Positions 37,170 to 45,379 of a DNA stretch of 64,000 bases are shown here, piece by piece. Both the position numbers and the translations under genes were made by a program. Positions within the stretch are counted from its first letter, which is position 1. Every line of letters begins with the position of its first letter. The DNA comes from Massilia sp. NR 4-1 (GTDB lineage Bacteria; Pseudomonadota; Gammaproteobacteria; Burkholderiales; Burkholderiaceae_D). The stretch covers positions 5,146,001 through 5,210,000 of the forward strand of contig NZ_CP012201.1 of the NCBI RefSeq assembly GCF_001191005.1, read 5' to 3'. The notes below the pieces were generated by a model. The model saw nothing but the letters and a program-made list of their open reading frames with translations, did not search any database and was not told the DNA's origin.

Positions 37170-37591
37170 TCGCCCTCCCGGCCCACCAGGCCCACTTTCA
37201 GATAGCCGGCCTGGCGCAAGGTATCCATTACGCCCAGCACGTCCTCATACGCGGCCTGCTTGTCGGCCTGGAAGAACAGGGTGCGCTGGCGGTCGCCGCC
37301 GGTCTGCGCGTCGAGCAGGCCGCCCAGCTGGGCGCGCGCCACCGGCGTCTCGCCCAGATACAGGCTGCGGTCGGCCTTGAGCGAAACGAAGAGCGCCTTG
37401 TCGGGGCGAGGTTCCGGCTTGGCCGAAGCGGCGGGCAGGTCGATCTTCAGGTCGACGGTGGCCAGCGGCGACACCACCATGAAGATAATCAGCAGCACCA
37501 GCATCACGTCGATGAAGGGCGTGACATTGATCTCGCTCAGCTCCGGCATATCGGCCGCATCGTCGGCCTGGGAAGGAAAGAGGGACGCCAT
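37166..37591 (-). CDS. exbD: ExbD biopolymer transport protein
   Basis: A 141-residue protein with a single N-terminal membrane segment carrying the proton-relay aspartate (ELSEINVTPFIDVMLVLLIIFMVVSP), then a periplasmic domain (IDLPAASAKPEPRPDKALFVSLKADRSLYLGETPV). It forms the TonB motor with ExbB. The start lies 3 bases after exbB, and its stop overlaps tonB. Confidence 0.93.
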   Translation of the reverse strand: MASLFPSQADDAADMPELSEINVTPFIDVMLVLLIIFMVVSPLATVDLKIDLPAASAKPEPRPDKALFVSLKADRSLYLGETPVARAQLGGLLDAQTGGDRQRTLFFQADKQAAYEDVLGVMDTLRQAGYLKVGLVGREGE

Positions 37592-37594
37592 GGT

Positions 37595-38380
37595 TCAAGC
37601 CAGCTTGCGCACATTGGCGGGCGCCGGCTCTTCCCGCAGATCGAGTTCGCGGCTCAGCATCAGCAGCACCTGGGCCGAGGCGGCGCGCAGTTGCGCCTTG
37701 TAGTGGTTGATGCCGCGGCTCAGCAGGTTGTAGATCACCACGGCTGGAATCGCCGCCACCAGGCCCAGGGCCGTCGCCAGCAGTGCTTCCGCAATGCCGG
37801 GAGCGACCGTCGCCAGATTCGTGCTCTGGCTGGCGGCGATGCCGATAAAGCTGTTCATGATGCCCCACACGGTGCCGAACAGGCCGACGAAGGGCGCCAC
37901 GGAGCCGATGCTGGCCAGCAGGCCTATGCCTTGCGCCATCTCGCGCACCTGCTGCGCAATCAGCTGCTCCTGGCGGAAGCCCGCGCGCTCCTTCAGCGCG
38001 GCGGCTGGCGCCTGCACATGGGACAGACGCTGCTCCTGCTGCACATCGTCCAGCAGCAGGCGGGCCAGCGCCGCCTGGGCGCCGTCCTGCGCCTTGGCTG
38101 TGGCTTGCGGCAAGGACTCCGACGCTTTCAGCAAAGCCAGCGCCCGGCCCGCGTCGCGCTGGCCCTTGAGCAGGCTGGCACCTTTCACCAGCAGCACGAC
38201 CCAGGCCGCCAGCGCCGCCGCTAGCAGCGCAATCAGAACGCTTTTGACGACGTGGTCGGCGGCCAGGAACATGCCGAGCGGGGACAGGTCATGCGGCAGG
38301 GTGCTGGCCTGCGCGGCGGAACTCAGGGAAAGCAGCAGCACGCCGCAGGAAAGCGGACGGCGGAATACATCGATATTCAT
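37595..38380 (-). CDS. exbB: ExbB motor protein (MotA/TolQ/ExbB family)
   Basis: A 261-residue inner-membrane protein with an N-terminal signal-like segment and three membrane helices. The family region [35 protein letters not shown] and the following helix ([26 protein letters not shown]) are textbook ExbB. With ExbD it uses the proton gradient to power TonB. It is second in the operon after the ChaN-like lipoprotein, with a gap of about 150 bases that may hold a weak promoter or mRNA structure. Confidence 0.93.
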   Translation of the reverse strand: MNIDVFRRPLSCGVLLLSLSSAAQASTLPHDLSPLGMFLAADHVVKSVLIALLAAALAAWVVLLVKGASLLKGQRDAGRALALLKASESLPQATAKAQDGAQAALARLLLDDVQQEQRLSHVQAPAAALKERAGFRQEQLIAQQVREMAQGIGLLASIGSVAPFVGLFGTVWGIMNSFIGIAASQSTNLATVAPGIAEALLATALGLVAAIPAVVIYNLLSRGINHYKAQLRAASAQVLLMLSRELDLREEPAPANVRKLA

Positions 38381-38528
38381 ATCAGCAGAATCAGGTTAAA
38401 GACATCAACAGGCATGGCTGCGCCAAAGGCGGCGCAAGCGCATGCAAAACTACCTGGCTGCTACGGAGGGAGCGTGCTGGGGAGAGGTGCCGGAGCGGAC
38501 GTCCGGCGGCGTCAAACGGTCAAACTAT

Positions 38529-39428
38529 TTACTGCGTGCCGGCGGCGGCAGGGGCTACCGGTGTGAACCACACGAAATCGGCCTGCTGCGCGGTGATGGA
38601 CGCGCCGCGTTGGGCCAGCATCAGCACCATCGGCGGCGCGCTGCCTGTCAGATCCTGCACATGCAGCGGCACGCCCATATCCTTGGCCGCGTGGTAGCCG
38701 CCCGCGATCAGCAGGGCCGGCGCGGGCGCGGCCAGCAGGCGTTCGGCCATGCGGCGGTCGCGCTGCTGCTGCACCGACAGCATGGCGGCCAGGCGCGGCG
38801 CATCGATCTGGTTGTCGTGCATCTCGCGGATGATCCGTTCCTGCTGGGCGCGCACCTTGGCCTCATTGGCCAGGTTGGAATGCTTGCCTTGCAGCGTAGG
38901 CTGCGCGGCAAACAGCTGCTTGATCTCGCTGCGGTCCAGATTGGCCGACCACACGGGGTAGGGCGCGCGCATGGCTTCCATCACCAGATCGCCATACAGC
39001 TCCCACTTCCAGCTTGGCTGCCAGGCCAACAGCTTGGCCACATGCTCGGAGCGCACCACGGGATCGCTTTGCAGCCAGGGTTTGACTTCGTCCACCTTGG
39101 CCTGCTGGTCTGGATTCAGCATCTCCAGCAAGACTGCGCCCTGCGCCCGCTGGCCCTGCAACTGCGCCAGCAGCCATTGCTGGATGCGGTGGTGGCTCAA
39201 TTGGTCGTGCTCCTCGCCCACGATCACGCGCGGCGCCGCCGCCAGCCGCGCCAGCAGCTGCTCGGGGTTCAGGCGCTGGCCGCTGCGCAGGTCGACGATT
39301 TCGCCGGTCTGGCGCACTTCCTGGGTCAAGGCAGTGGCCGCAGGCGCGACCGGTGCCACGCTGCTGCAAGCGCCCAAGGCCAGGGCGCAGGCGGGCAGGA
39401 TGGCGGCAAGGGAAAGGGAGAGTTTCAT
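38529..39428 (-). CDS. ChaN-family heme-binding lipoprotein
   Basis: A 299-residue lipoprotein. The start is ATG 39428 (MKLSLSLAAILPACALALGAC), with the lipidated Cys at position 21. The mature part is a ChaN/DUF399 domain: VIVGEEHDQLSHHRIQQWLLAQL, LEMLNPDQQ, KWELYGDLVMEAMRAPYPVWSANL and ALLIAGGYHAAKDMGVPLHV. ChaN-type proteins (including PhuW) bind heme and are tied to iron uptake. It is the first gene of the operon with exbB, exbD, tonB and the receptor. A Fur-type palindrome lies 58-72 bases upstream of its start. Confidence 0.87.
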   Translation of the reverse strand: MKLSLSLAAILPACALALGACSSVAPVAPAATALTQEVRQTGEIVDLRSGQRLNPEQLLARLAAAPRVIVGEEHDQLSHHRIQQWLLAQLQGQRAQGAVLLEMLNPDQQAKVDEVKPWLQSDPVVRSEHVAKLLAWQPSWKWELYGDLVMEAMRAPYPVWSANLDRSEIKQLFAAQPTLQGKHSNLANEAKVRAQQERIIREMHDNQIDAPRLAAMLSVQQQRDRRMAERLLAAPAPALLIAGGYHAAKDMGVPLHVQDLTGSAPPMVLMLAQRGASITAQQADFVWFTPVAPAAAGTQ

Positions 39429-39485
39429 GAACGGCGGCCTTATGAAATTGATGCTAAAAAACAATAACTGGCGGCATTTTAATAG

Positions 39486-39500
39486 AAATGATTCTCATTT
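39486..39500. promoter_or_regulatory. Fur-box-like palindrome
   Basis: A perfect inverted repeat AAATGA-TTC-TCATTT lies in an AT-rich stretch upstream of the ChaN-like gene. It agrees well with the core of the Fur consensus (AATGATnnTCATT type). It predicts iron-repressed transcription of the five-gene heme uptake operon. Confidence 0.75.
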
Positions 39501-39645
39501 ACAAATGGGGGCTTGATTTGTGCGCACTCTCGTCCTGGCGCGCGCAGCAATAATGTGTGAGGGTTTTGTGCACTTCTGCATGCTATGGTGGAATTTGGCC
39601 GTGAGCAGCCGCCCTTATGAATGCTGCAGATACTAGGAGACCTGT

Positions 39646-40266
39646 ATGCCGTCGAAGCGAATACTAGTTGGCGCACTATGCGCCTGGTCGATGGCCACTG
39701 CCGTCGCCGGCAATGGCCCGCTCGGAATTGACCACCAATTAGGCGTTGACAATGACGGCATCTGGTCGCGCCGCACGCAGCATATTCTGCTGGGCGCATT
39801 GATCACTTCAGAAATAGCGTCGGGCTTGTGGGAGGGCGGCGATACGCGTTTCGGCCGTACGAATTGGAAGTCGATTGATGCCCTGTTAATCTCCGCGGCA
39901 AGTACGGAAGTGCTGAAACGCAGCTTCCGGCGTGTGCGTCCGAACAATACCGATAATCCCAATGAATGGTTCCGTTCGGCGCGTGACCGCAGCTTCCCTA
40001 GCGGAGAAGCGGCCAGCTTTGCCGCCGCCGTGACGCCCTTTATCCTGGAATACGGACAAGAGCAGCCCTGGGTCTACGCACTGGCTGCTTTGCCCGTCTA
40101 CGATGGTTATGCCAGGATGAAGACGCGTGGACACTGGCAAACTGATGTCCTGGCCGGCTTGGCGATTGGTACGGCGGCAGGCTGGTATTCCCATCGCCGG
40201 CATCGCTCCTTCACCTTGCAAATCATGCCGCATGGCGTGCAGGTGGGCCTGCGCGGTCATTTTTAG
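39646..40266 (+). CDS. PAP2-family phosphatase, exported
   Basis: A 206-residue protein with a probable signal sequence (MPSKRILVGALCAWSMATAVAG) and a PAP2 acid-phosphatase fold. Motif 1 is intact as KRSFRRVRP (Lys near 91). Motif 3 is RMKTRGHWQTD, with the nucleophile His near 163 and Asp near 167. Motif 2, normally PSGH, reads PSGE here (Glu near 121). Family members dephosphorylate lipid phosphates or small phosphomonoesters. The His-to-Glu change at the proton-donor position makes the mechanism uncertain, though PSGE-type members may form a real subgroup. It is followed 12 bases later by a small EamA protein. Confidence 0.82.
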   Translation: MPSKRILVGALCAWSMATAVAGNGPLGIDHQLGVDNDGIWSRRTQHILLGALITSEIASGLWEGGDTRFGRTNWKSIDALLISAASTEVLKRSFRRVRPNNTDNPNEWFRSARDRSFPSGEAASFAAAVTPFILEYGQEQPWVYALAALPVYDGYARMKTRGHWQTDVLAGLAIGTAAGWYSHRRHRSFTLQIMPHGVQVGLRGHF

Positions 40267-40278
40267 GTCCGGGTTCAC

Positions 40279-40710
40279 ATGACTCCGTTGCCCGGCTGGC
40301 TGGTCTTTGCCCTGGCCTCGGCCTTCTTTGCCGCCCTGACCGCAATATTCGGGAAACTCGGCGTGGAGGGGCTGAACTCGAATCTCGCCACATTCATCCG
40401 CAGCGTCGTGATCGTATGCATTATTGCCGGCATTGTTTCCTTGCGGGGCGAATGGCAAAACCCGGCGCAGATTGGCGCTCGCAACTGGCTTTTTTTGATT
40501 CTCTCTGCGCTCGCCACCGGATTGTCGTGGCTGTGTTACTACCGTGCGCTGCAACTCGGTCCGGTCAGCAAGGTTGCGCCGGTCGATAAGCTGAGTGTAG
40601 CGCTGGCCATTGTGATGGGGCTGCTGTTCCTCGGCGAAACGCTGACCTGGAAAGCCGCATTGGGCGCCGCCCTGATCGTTGCCGGAACACTTCTCATGGC
40701 GCTGTCGTAA
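40279..40710 (+). CDS. Half-size EamA/DMT membrane protein
   Basis: A 143-residue protein with about five membrane helices forming a single EamA repeat (WLVFALASAFFAALTAIFGKLGVEGLNSNLATFIRSVVIV, ...YYRALQLGPVSKVAPVDKLSVALAIVMGLLFLGETLTW). Single-repeat members of this superfamily work as dimers. It is probably a complete small transporter, not a truncation, because both ends match the family (YnfA/EmrE-size EamA proteins annotated as DMT transporters). Substrate unknown. It is probably co-transcribed with the PAP2 gene. Confidence 0.85.
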   Translation: MTPLPGWLVFALASAFFAALTAIFGKLGVEGLNSNLATFIRSVVIVCIIAGIVSLRGEWQNPAQIGARNWLFLILSALATGLSWLCYYRALQLGPVSKVAPVDKLSVALAIVMGLLFLGETLTWKAALGAALIVAGTLLMALS

Positions 40711-40859
40711 TTGTGTTGATTGCAATTTCTCTGCCGCCACGGCGGCCATCCCGCGGCTCCTTCGCTGTGCCCTAGGTGGCGACAACGCCGAATTTCCCAA
40801 TACATATTCCGACTTGCCAGGCGGCCCAGGCTTGACGTGGCCTGGTCCCAGGTCTACCA

Positions 40860-40881
40860 TAACTGACTCAAGAGTAAGTTA
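40860..40881. promoter_or_regulatory. 22-bp palindrome, probable TetR operator
   Basis: Arms TAACT (40860-40864) with AGTTA (40877-40881) and inner arms ACTC (40866-40869) with GAGT (40872-40875) form a 22-bp near-perfect dyad. Nine of the eleven base pairs are complementary. It ends 16 bases before the ATG of the TetR-type gene, where an autoregulatory operator is expected. Confidence 0.6.
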
Positions 40882-40897
40882 CCGAAACACTATAGTT

Positions 40898-41554
40898 ATG
40901 CAAGTTCCTCCCGATACCAAGCCGCGCTGGGAGCGCCGCAAGGATGCCCGGCCGCAAGAGCTGTTGGCTGCCGCCCTCGATCTGTTCGTCGAGCGCGGCT
41001 ACGCCTCCACCCGGCTGGAGGATGTGGCGCGCCGCGCGGGCGTGTCCAAGGGCACCTTATATCTGTATTTTGAAAACAAGCAGGAACTGTTCAAGGCCGT
41101 CGTGCGCGAAACCATCGGCGAGTGCATCGGCCAGGCCGAACTCGACGTGGCGGCCGCCGAGGACGTGCATAGCGCCGAGCTGCTGCGCCTGATGCTGTGG
41201 CGCTGGTGGGAGCAGGTCGGTTCGACCCGCATCGCCGGCCTGACCAAATTGATGATGGTCGAAGCCGGCAACTTCCCCGAGCTGAGCACGTTTTATAACG
41301 AGGAAGTGGCGGCGCGCGGCGACGCGCTCGTGATGCGCATCCTGGAGCGCGGCATCGCGCGCGGCGAGTTCCGGCCCCACGATCCCAAGGTGATGATGCC
41401 CATCCTCACGGCGCCCGTGCTGATGCTGGTGATGTGGATACACAAGTTTTTCCCTTGCGAAAACCATGAGGGCTTGGACGCCCATGCCTACCTGAATTCC
41501 TTGATCGATGTGGCGCTGAACGGCCTGCTGCCGCGGCCGCCGGAGCGGGAATAA
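40898..41554 (+). CDS. TetR/AcrR-family transcriptional regulator
   Basis: A 218-residue regulator starting at ATG 40898 (MQVPPDTKPRWERRKDARPQ). The N-terminal DNA-binding domain is canonical: ELLAAALDLFVERGYASTRLEDVARRAGVSKGTLYLYFENKQELFKAVV. The C-terminal ligand-binding domain contains TKLMMVEAGNFPELSTFYNEEV, which is typical of AcrR-like regulators of efflux. It is upstream of the pcm-rhodanese-TolC genes on the same strand and may regulate TolC-linked export. The palindrome just upstream suggests autorepression. Confidence 0.9.
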   Translation: MQVPPDTKPRWERRKDARPQELLAAALDLFVERGYASTRLEDVARRAGVSKGTLYLYFENKQELFKAVVRETIGECIGQAELDVAAAEDVHSAELLRLMLWRWWEQVGSTRIAGLTKLMMVEAGNFPELSTFYNEEVAARGDALVMRILERGIARGEFRPHDPKVMMPILTAPVLMLVMWIHKFFPCENHEGLDAHAYLNSLIDVALNGLLPRPPERE

Positions 41555-41705
41555 TGGGGCAAGCTTGTGGTTTTTGTACGTTCAGCCCCCTTAAAATGCA
41601 GACTGTCGCAATTTTCTGCCGGCCCCCGGCATTATCGTTAACATGGGCGACTGAGCCGTTCAACGCTAAAATGTCGGATTATCTAATCTTCACCGAGTCA
41701 TAAAG

Positions 41706-42359
41706 ATGAATATCGAACAAGCCCGCTTCAACATGGTCGAACAGCAAATCCGTCCTTGGGACGTGCTGGACACGGATGTGCTGGATCTGCTGTCGGTGGT
41801 CAAACGCGAGAATTTCGTGCCGGCCGCCTACACCAACATCGCCTTCGTGGACACCGAAATCCCGCTGGCGGGCGGCGAAGCCATGTTCACGCCGAAGCTG
41901 GAAGCGCGCATCCTGCAGGATGTGGGCCTGAAAAAACATGAGAACGTGCTGGAAATCGGCACGGGCAGCGGCTACATGGCCGCCTTGCTGGCGCACCGCG
42001 GGCGCCATGTGACGACGGTGGAAATCTCGCCGGAACTGAAGGCGCAGGCGGAAAAGACCCTGGCCGAAAACGGCGTCACCAATGTGACGGTGGAGCTGGG
42101 CAACGGCGCCCAAGGCTGGGCCAACGGCGCGCCTTTCGACGTGATCGTGATTTCCGGCGCCCTGCCGGTGCTGCCGGAAGCCTTCCTGCAGCAGGTCAAG
42201 GTCGGCGGCCGCATCCTGGCCATCATCGGCGAAGCGCCGGTCATGTCGGCGCACCTGATCACCCGCGTTTCCGAAGCCGGCTACGACACGGTCAAGCTGT
42301 TCGAGACCAGCACCAAGCCGCTGAAGGACGCCGTGACCCCGTCCCAGTTCACCTTCTAA
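41706..42359 (+). CDS. pcm: Protein-L-isoaspartate O-methyltransferase family protein
   Basis: A 217-residue SAM-dependent methyltransferase of the PCMT family, which repairs isoaspartyl residues in aged proteins. It has ENVLEIGTGSGYMAALLAHRG (SAM motif I), VTTVEISPEL, and FDVIVISGALPVLPEAFLQQVKVGGRILAIIG. The N-terminal FNMVEQQIRPWDVLDTDVLD is typical of the proteobacterial variant next to tolC. It is followed 16 bases later by a rhodanese gene. Whether it repairs proteins or has another substrate is not settled by sequence. Confidence 0.88.
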   Translation: MNIEQARFNMVEQQIRPWDVLDTDVLDLLSVVKRENFVPAAYTNIAFVDTEIPLAGGEAMFTPKLEARILQDVGLKKHENVLEIGTGSGYMAALLAHRGRHVTTVEISPELKAQAEKTLAENGVTNVTVELGNGAQGWANGAPFDVIVISGALPVLPEAFLQQVKVGGRILAIIGEAPVMSAHLITRVSEAGYDTVKLFETSTKPLKDAVTPSQFTF

Positions 42360-42375
42360 GCCGGGCGGGGGAAGC

Positions 42376-42699
42376 ATGCAACATCTCACTGCTCCCGAAC
42401 TGGCCGACTGGCTGGCCGATAGCGGCCGGCCAGCCCCGTTCCTGCTCGACGTGCGCGAAGGCTGGGAATTCGAGACCTGCCACATCGCCGGTTCGACCCT
42501 GATGCCGATGAATACCGTGCCGGGTCGCGTCAACGAGCTCGATGAGGAAGCCGCCATCGTCTGCATCTGCCACCATGGCGCGCGCAGCATGCAGGTGGCG
42601 GCCTGGCTGGAGCGCTACGGTTTCAGCAATATCACGAATTTGACAGGCGGTATTCACGCCTGGGCTGTGCAGGTGGACAGCGCCATGCCGAAGTACTGA
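42376..42699 (+). CDS. Rhodanese-like domain protein
   Basis: A 107-residue single-domain rhodanese. The active-site loop is CHHGARS with the catalytic Cys near residue 65, and the N-terminal motif PFLLDVREGWEFETCHIAGS is present. Such proteins carry sulfane sulfur as a cysteine persulfide. It lies between pcm and tolC on the same strand with short gaps, an arrangement frequent in Burkholderiales (recalled). Confidence 0.9.
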   Translation: MQHLTAPELADWLADSGRPAPFLLDVREGWEFETCHIAGSTLMPMNTVPGRVNELDEEAAIVCICHHGARSMQVAAWLERYGFSNITNLTGGIHAWAVQVDSAMPKY

Positions 42700-42787
42700 G
42701 TTCCGTACCCGGCCGAAGAATAGTTTCAGCGTTAGACCAAGAAGAAATACCTAAAACTTTTTTTTGACGACTCCAATGGAGAATGCA

Positions 42788-44104
42788 ATGCAGAGACCTA
42801 CTATCGCCGTGCTGATCGCCAGCGCGCTGTTTACGCTCAACGCTCAGGCGGCCGACCTGGTCCAGGTGTACCAGCAGGCACTGGCGAACGACGCCACCTA
42901 TGCCAGCGCGCGTTCCAATCTGGCCGCCGGCCGGGAACGCAGCACCCAGGGCCGCTCTGCCTTGCTGCCGTCGATCAATGCCAGCGGTTCGCATATGAAG
43001 AACGATGGCACGATCACGCCGAAAGCCACCAATATCAAGACCTCGGCCGACAGCACCTCCGGCGATATCAAGCTGACCCTGTCCCAGCCCCTGTTCAACT
43101 GGGCCAACTGGGAAAGCTACCAGCAAAGCAAGCTGCAGCAGTCGATCTCGGAAGCGGTCTTCGCCCAGTCCGAGGAAGACCTGATCGTGCGCGTGGCCCA
43201 GGCCTACTTCGATGTGCTGACGGCGCAGGACAACCTGACCGCGACCCAGGCGCAGAAGGCGGCCACCACCGAGCAGCTGGCATCGGCCAAGCGCAACTTC
43301 GAGGTCGGCACCCAGACCATCACCGACACCCATGAGGCGCAAGCGGCCTATGACCTGATCGTGGCCCAGGAATTCGCCGCCATCAACGATCTGGAGGTCA
43401 AGCGCGCCGCCCTGCAGCAGATCATCGGCCAGCCGTCCGGCGCCCTGGCGACCCTGCGCACCGGCGTGCGCATTTCGCCGCCGTCGCCAGCCAATATCGA
43501 GCCATGGATATCGGCCGCCGAGAACCAGAACTACGGCGTGGTGGGCGCCAAGCTGAACGCCGAAATCGCCAAGCGCGAAATCTCGCGCAGCCGCGCCGGC
43601 CATGCGCCGACCCTGAACCTGGTGGCGGGCGCCGAGCGCAGCACCGGCACCGGTGGTCCGGCTCCAGCCGTCGGCCGCAACAACAGCATCGGCCTGCAGT
43701 GGAATGTGCCGATCTTTAATGGCTTTGCCGTGACCAGCAAGGTGCGCGAATCGATCTCGCTGGAAGAAAAATCCCGCAACGACCTGGAAGCGACCCGCCG
43801 CCAGGCTTCGCAGAATGCGCGCCAGGCTTACCTGGGCGTGAACAGCGGCCTGGCCACGGTCAAGGCGCTGGAAGCGGCTGAAGTGTCGAGCAAATCGGCG
43901 CTGGAATCGAACAAGCTGGGCTACCAGGTGGGCGTGCGTATCAATATCGACGTGCTGAATGCCCAGCGCCAGCTGTACAACACCCAGAAGGACCTGGCGA
44001 AAGCGCGCTACGACACCATCATGAATGGTCTGCGCCTGAAGGCGGCGGCCGGTTCGCTGAAGCCGGAAGATCTGCAGCCGATCAACGATCTGCTGGTGAA
44101 GTAA
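42788..44104 (+). CDS. tolC: TolC-family outer-membrane channel
   Basis: About 438 residues starting at ATG 42788, which has GGAG six bases upstream; ATG 42776 is an alternative. The signal peptide MQRPTIAVLIASALFTLNAQA ends before ADLVQVYQQALANDATYASAR, the hallmark start of mature TolC. The rest matches the T1SS/efflux TolC family (QPLFNWANWESYQQSK, FFDVLTAQDNL-like stretches, NVPIFNGFAVTSKVRE). There is no lipobox, unlike the TolC-like protein at 16.9 kb. It is probably the general TolC shared by efflux and secretion systems. A strong terminator follows. Confidence 0.93.
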   Translation: MQRPTIAVLIASALFTLNAQAADLVQVYQQALANDATYASARSNLAAGRERSTQGRSALLPSINASGSHMKNDGTITPKATNIKTSADSTSGDIKLTLSQPLFNWANWESYQQSKLQQSISEAVFAQSEEDLIVRVAQAYFDVLTAQDNLTATQAQKAATTEQLASAKRNFEVGTQTITDTHEAQAAYDLIVAQEFAAINDLEVKRAALQQIIGQPSGALATLRTGVRISPPSPANIEPWISAAENQNYGVVGAKLNAEIAKREISRSRAGHAPTLNLVAGAERSTGTGGPAPAVGRNNSIGLQWNVPIFNGFAVTSKVRESISLEEKSRNDLEATRRQASQNARQAYLGVNSGLATVKALEAAEVSSKSALESNKLGYQVGVRINIDVLNAQRQLYNTQKDLAKARYDTIMNGLRLKAAAGSLKPEDLQPINDLLVK

Positions 44105-44109
44105 AAGCA

Positions 44110-44134
44110 AAGGGGCCATCGGCCCCTTTTTTTA
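44110..44134 (+). terminator. Intrinsic terminator after tolC
   Basis: Stem AAAGGGGCC / GGCCCCTTT with loop ATC, followed by a run of T residues, beginning five bases after the tolC stop codon. Confidence 0.95.
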
Positions 44135-44167
44135 TCTCAAGCGATGGATGCGATAGGGAGGATGGCG

Positions 44168-44848
44168 ATGGCGGTAAGCGTGGTGCTGTGGGATCTGGAT
44201 GGAACCCTGATCCAGAGCGAAGACATTCATCTGGACTCCATCGTGCATGCCTGCGCCCTGCACGGCTTGCAGCTGGAGACGCCGCTGCGGCTGCCGCCCG
44301 GCCTGGACGGCCCCGGTGTCTACCGCATCCTGTTTGGCTTGCCGTCTTCCGCGCCGCTGCCTTCCTCCTACCACGACTGGTACGGCGCCACGGTCGAATA
44401 CGTGCTGCGCCATGTGCAGCGCGCCGAACCGGCGACGGCGGCGGTGGACTTTTGCAAATGGCTGGCGCGGCAGGGTGTGGCGCAATCGCTGGTCTCCAAT
44501 TCCAGCCCGCCCATCCTCGATGCCTCGCTGCGCCACCTGGGCCTGCGTGCCCACTTCCACCACCTGTGCAGCGGCGACCAGTTCGCGCGCGGCAAGCCGG
44601 AGCCGCAGGTGTATCTGCATGCGGCGCGCCTGCATGGCGTGGATGTGAAGGAGTGCCTGGCTTTCGAGGATAGCCTGAACGGCGTGAAGGCGGCCAAGGC
44701 GGCCGGCATCCGCGTGATCGCCCTGTCGGACGACGAGAACGTGCGGCGCGCGGCCGATGCTTTCATTCCCTTCGGCGACGCGGCCTGCTGGGCCAGCGTG
44801 CGCCGCACCTTCGAACGCGATTGCGGCCGCGAAGCCGCGCCGGCCTGA
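44168..44848 (+). CDS. HAD-superfamily phosphatase (phosphoglycolate-phosphatase-like)
   Basis: About 226 residues from ATG 44168, which has GGGAGG at a good distance. ATG 44144 and 44162 are alternatives. HAD motifs: I, VLWDLDGTLIQSE (nucleophile Asp); II, SLVSNSS; III, GKPEPQVYLHAARLHGV; IV, CLAFEDSLNGVKAAKAAGI. A cap domain sits between motifs I and II, so it is a subfamily IA hydrolase. Likely substrates are small sugar phosphates; the exact one is unknown. It is convergent with gloA. Confidence 0.88.
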   Translation: MAVSVVLWDLDGTLIQSEDIHLDSIVHACALHGLQLETPLRLPPGLDGPGVYRILFGLPSSAPLPSSYHDWYGATVEYVLRHVQRAEPATAAVDFCKWLARQGVAQSLVSNSSPPILDASLRHLGLRAHFHHLCSGDQFARGKPEPQVYLHAARLHGVDVKECLAFEDSLNGVKAAKAAGIRVIALSDDENVRRAADAFIPFGDAACWASVRRTFERDCGREAAPA

Positions 44849-44855
44849 AGCCGGC
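44839..44855. terminator. Hairpin between convergent genes
   Basis: A perfect six-base-pair hairpin GCCGGC-CTGAA-GCCGGC spans the HAD stop codon. A second GC-rich inverted region follows before gloA. No T-run is present, so terminator function is uncertain. Confidence 0.35.
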
Positions 44856-44919
44856 TTGCTGCGGAAGGGGCGGCGGGGCGGGAGCCGCCGCTACGCCGCC
44901 GCTCCGCTGCGGCTGAGCC

Positions 44920-45333
44920 TTACTGGTGCAGGCCGCTGCCGCCGGCGTTGAACTGGCGCTCGATCAGCTCGATCTTGTAGCCGTCCGGATCGGTGACGAA
45001 GGCGATCACGGTGCTGCCGCCCTTGACCGGGCCCGGTTCGCGCGTGACGTTGCCGCCATTGGCTTTCACCGCTTCGCAGGCGGCCACGATATTGTCGGCC
45101 GAGATGGCGATATGGCCGTAGGCATTGCCCAGGTCATAGCTTTCCACACCGTAGTTATAGGTCAGTTCCAGCTCGGCGTGTTCCGGGTTGGCGCCGTAGC
45201 CGAGGAAGGCCAGCGTGTATTTGTATTCCGGATTGTCGCTGGTGCGCAGCAGCTGCATGCCCAGTACCTTGGTGTAGAAATCAACGGAGCGCTGCAGGTT
45301 CCCGACCCGCAGCATGGTGTGCAGAATGCGCAT
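44920..45333 (-). CDS. gloA: Lactoylglutathione lyase (glyoxalase I)
   Basis: A 137-residue metalloenzyme that converts the methylglyoxal-glutathione hemithioacetal to S-lactoylglutathione. The start is ATG 45333 ([30 protein letters not shown]), with AAGGAC upstream. Metal ligands are visible: His-5, Glu in AELELTYN, His in YGHIAI, and Glu in KIELIER. The length matches the short Ni-type bacterial GloA. Confidence 0.96.
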   Translation of the reverse strand: MRILHTMLRVGNLQRSVDFYTKVLGMQLLRTSDNPEYKYTLAFLGYGANPEHAELELTYNYGVESYDLGNAYGHIAISADNIVAACEAVKANGGNVTREPGPVKGGSTVIAFVTDPDGYKIELIERQFNAGGSGLHQ

Positions 45334-45379
45334 GATAGTCCTTCGTATTGCTGGCAAAACCTGAATTGTATGCGTTTTC

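Noticed and set aside
38489..38507. A GCCGGA/TCCGGC dyad between the ChaN-like and exbB genes, considered as a terminator.
   Set aside because: There is no T-run and the stem is only six base pairs; the genes look like one operon.
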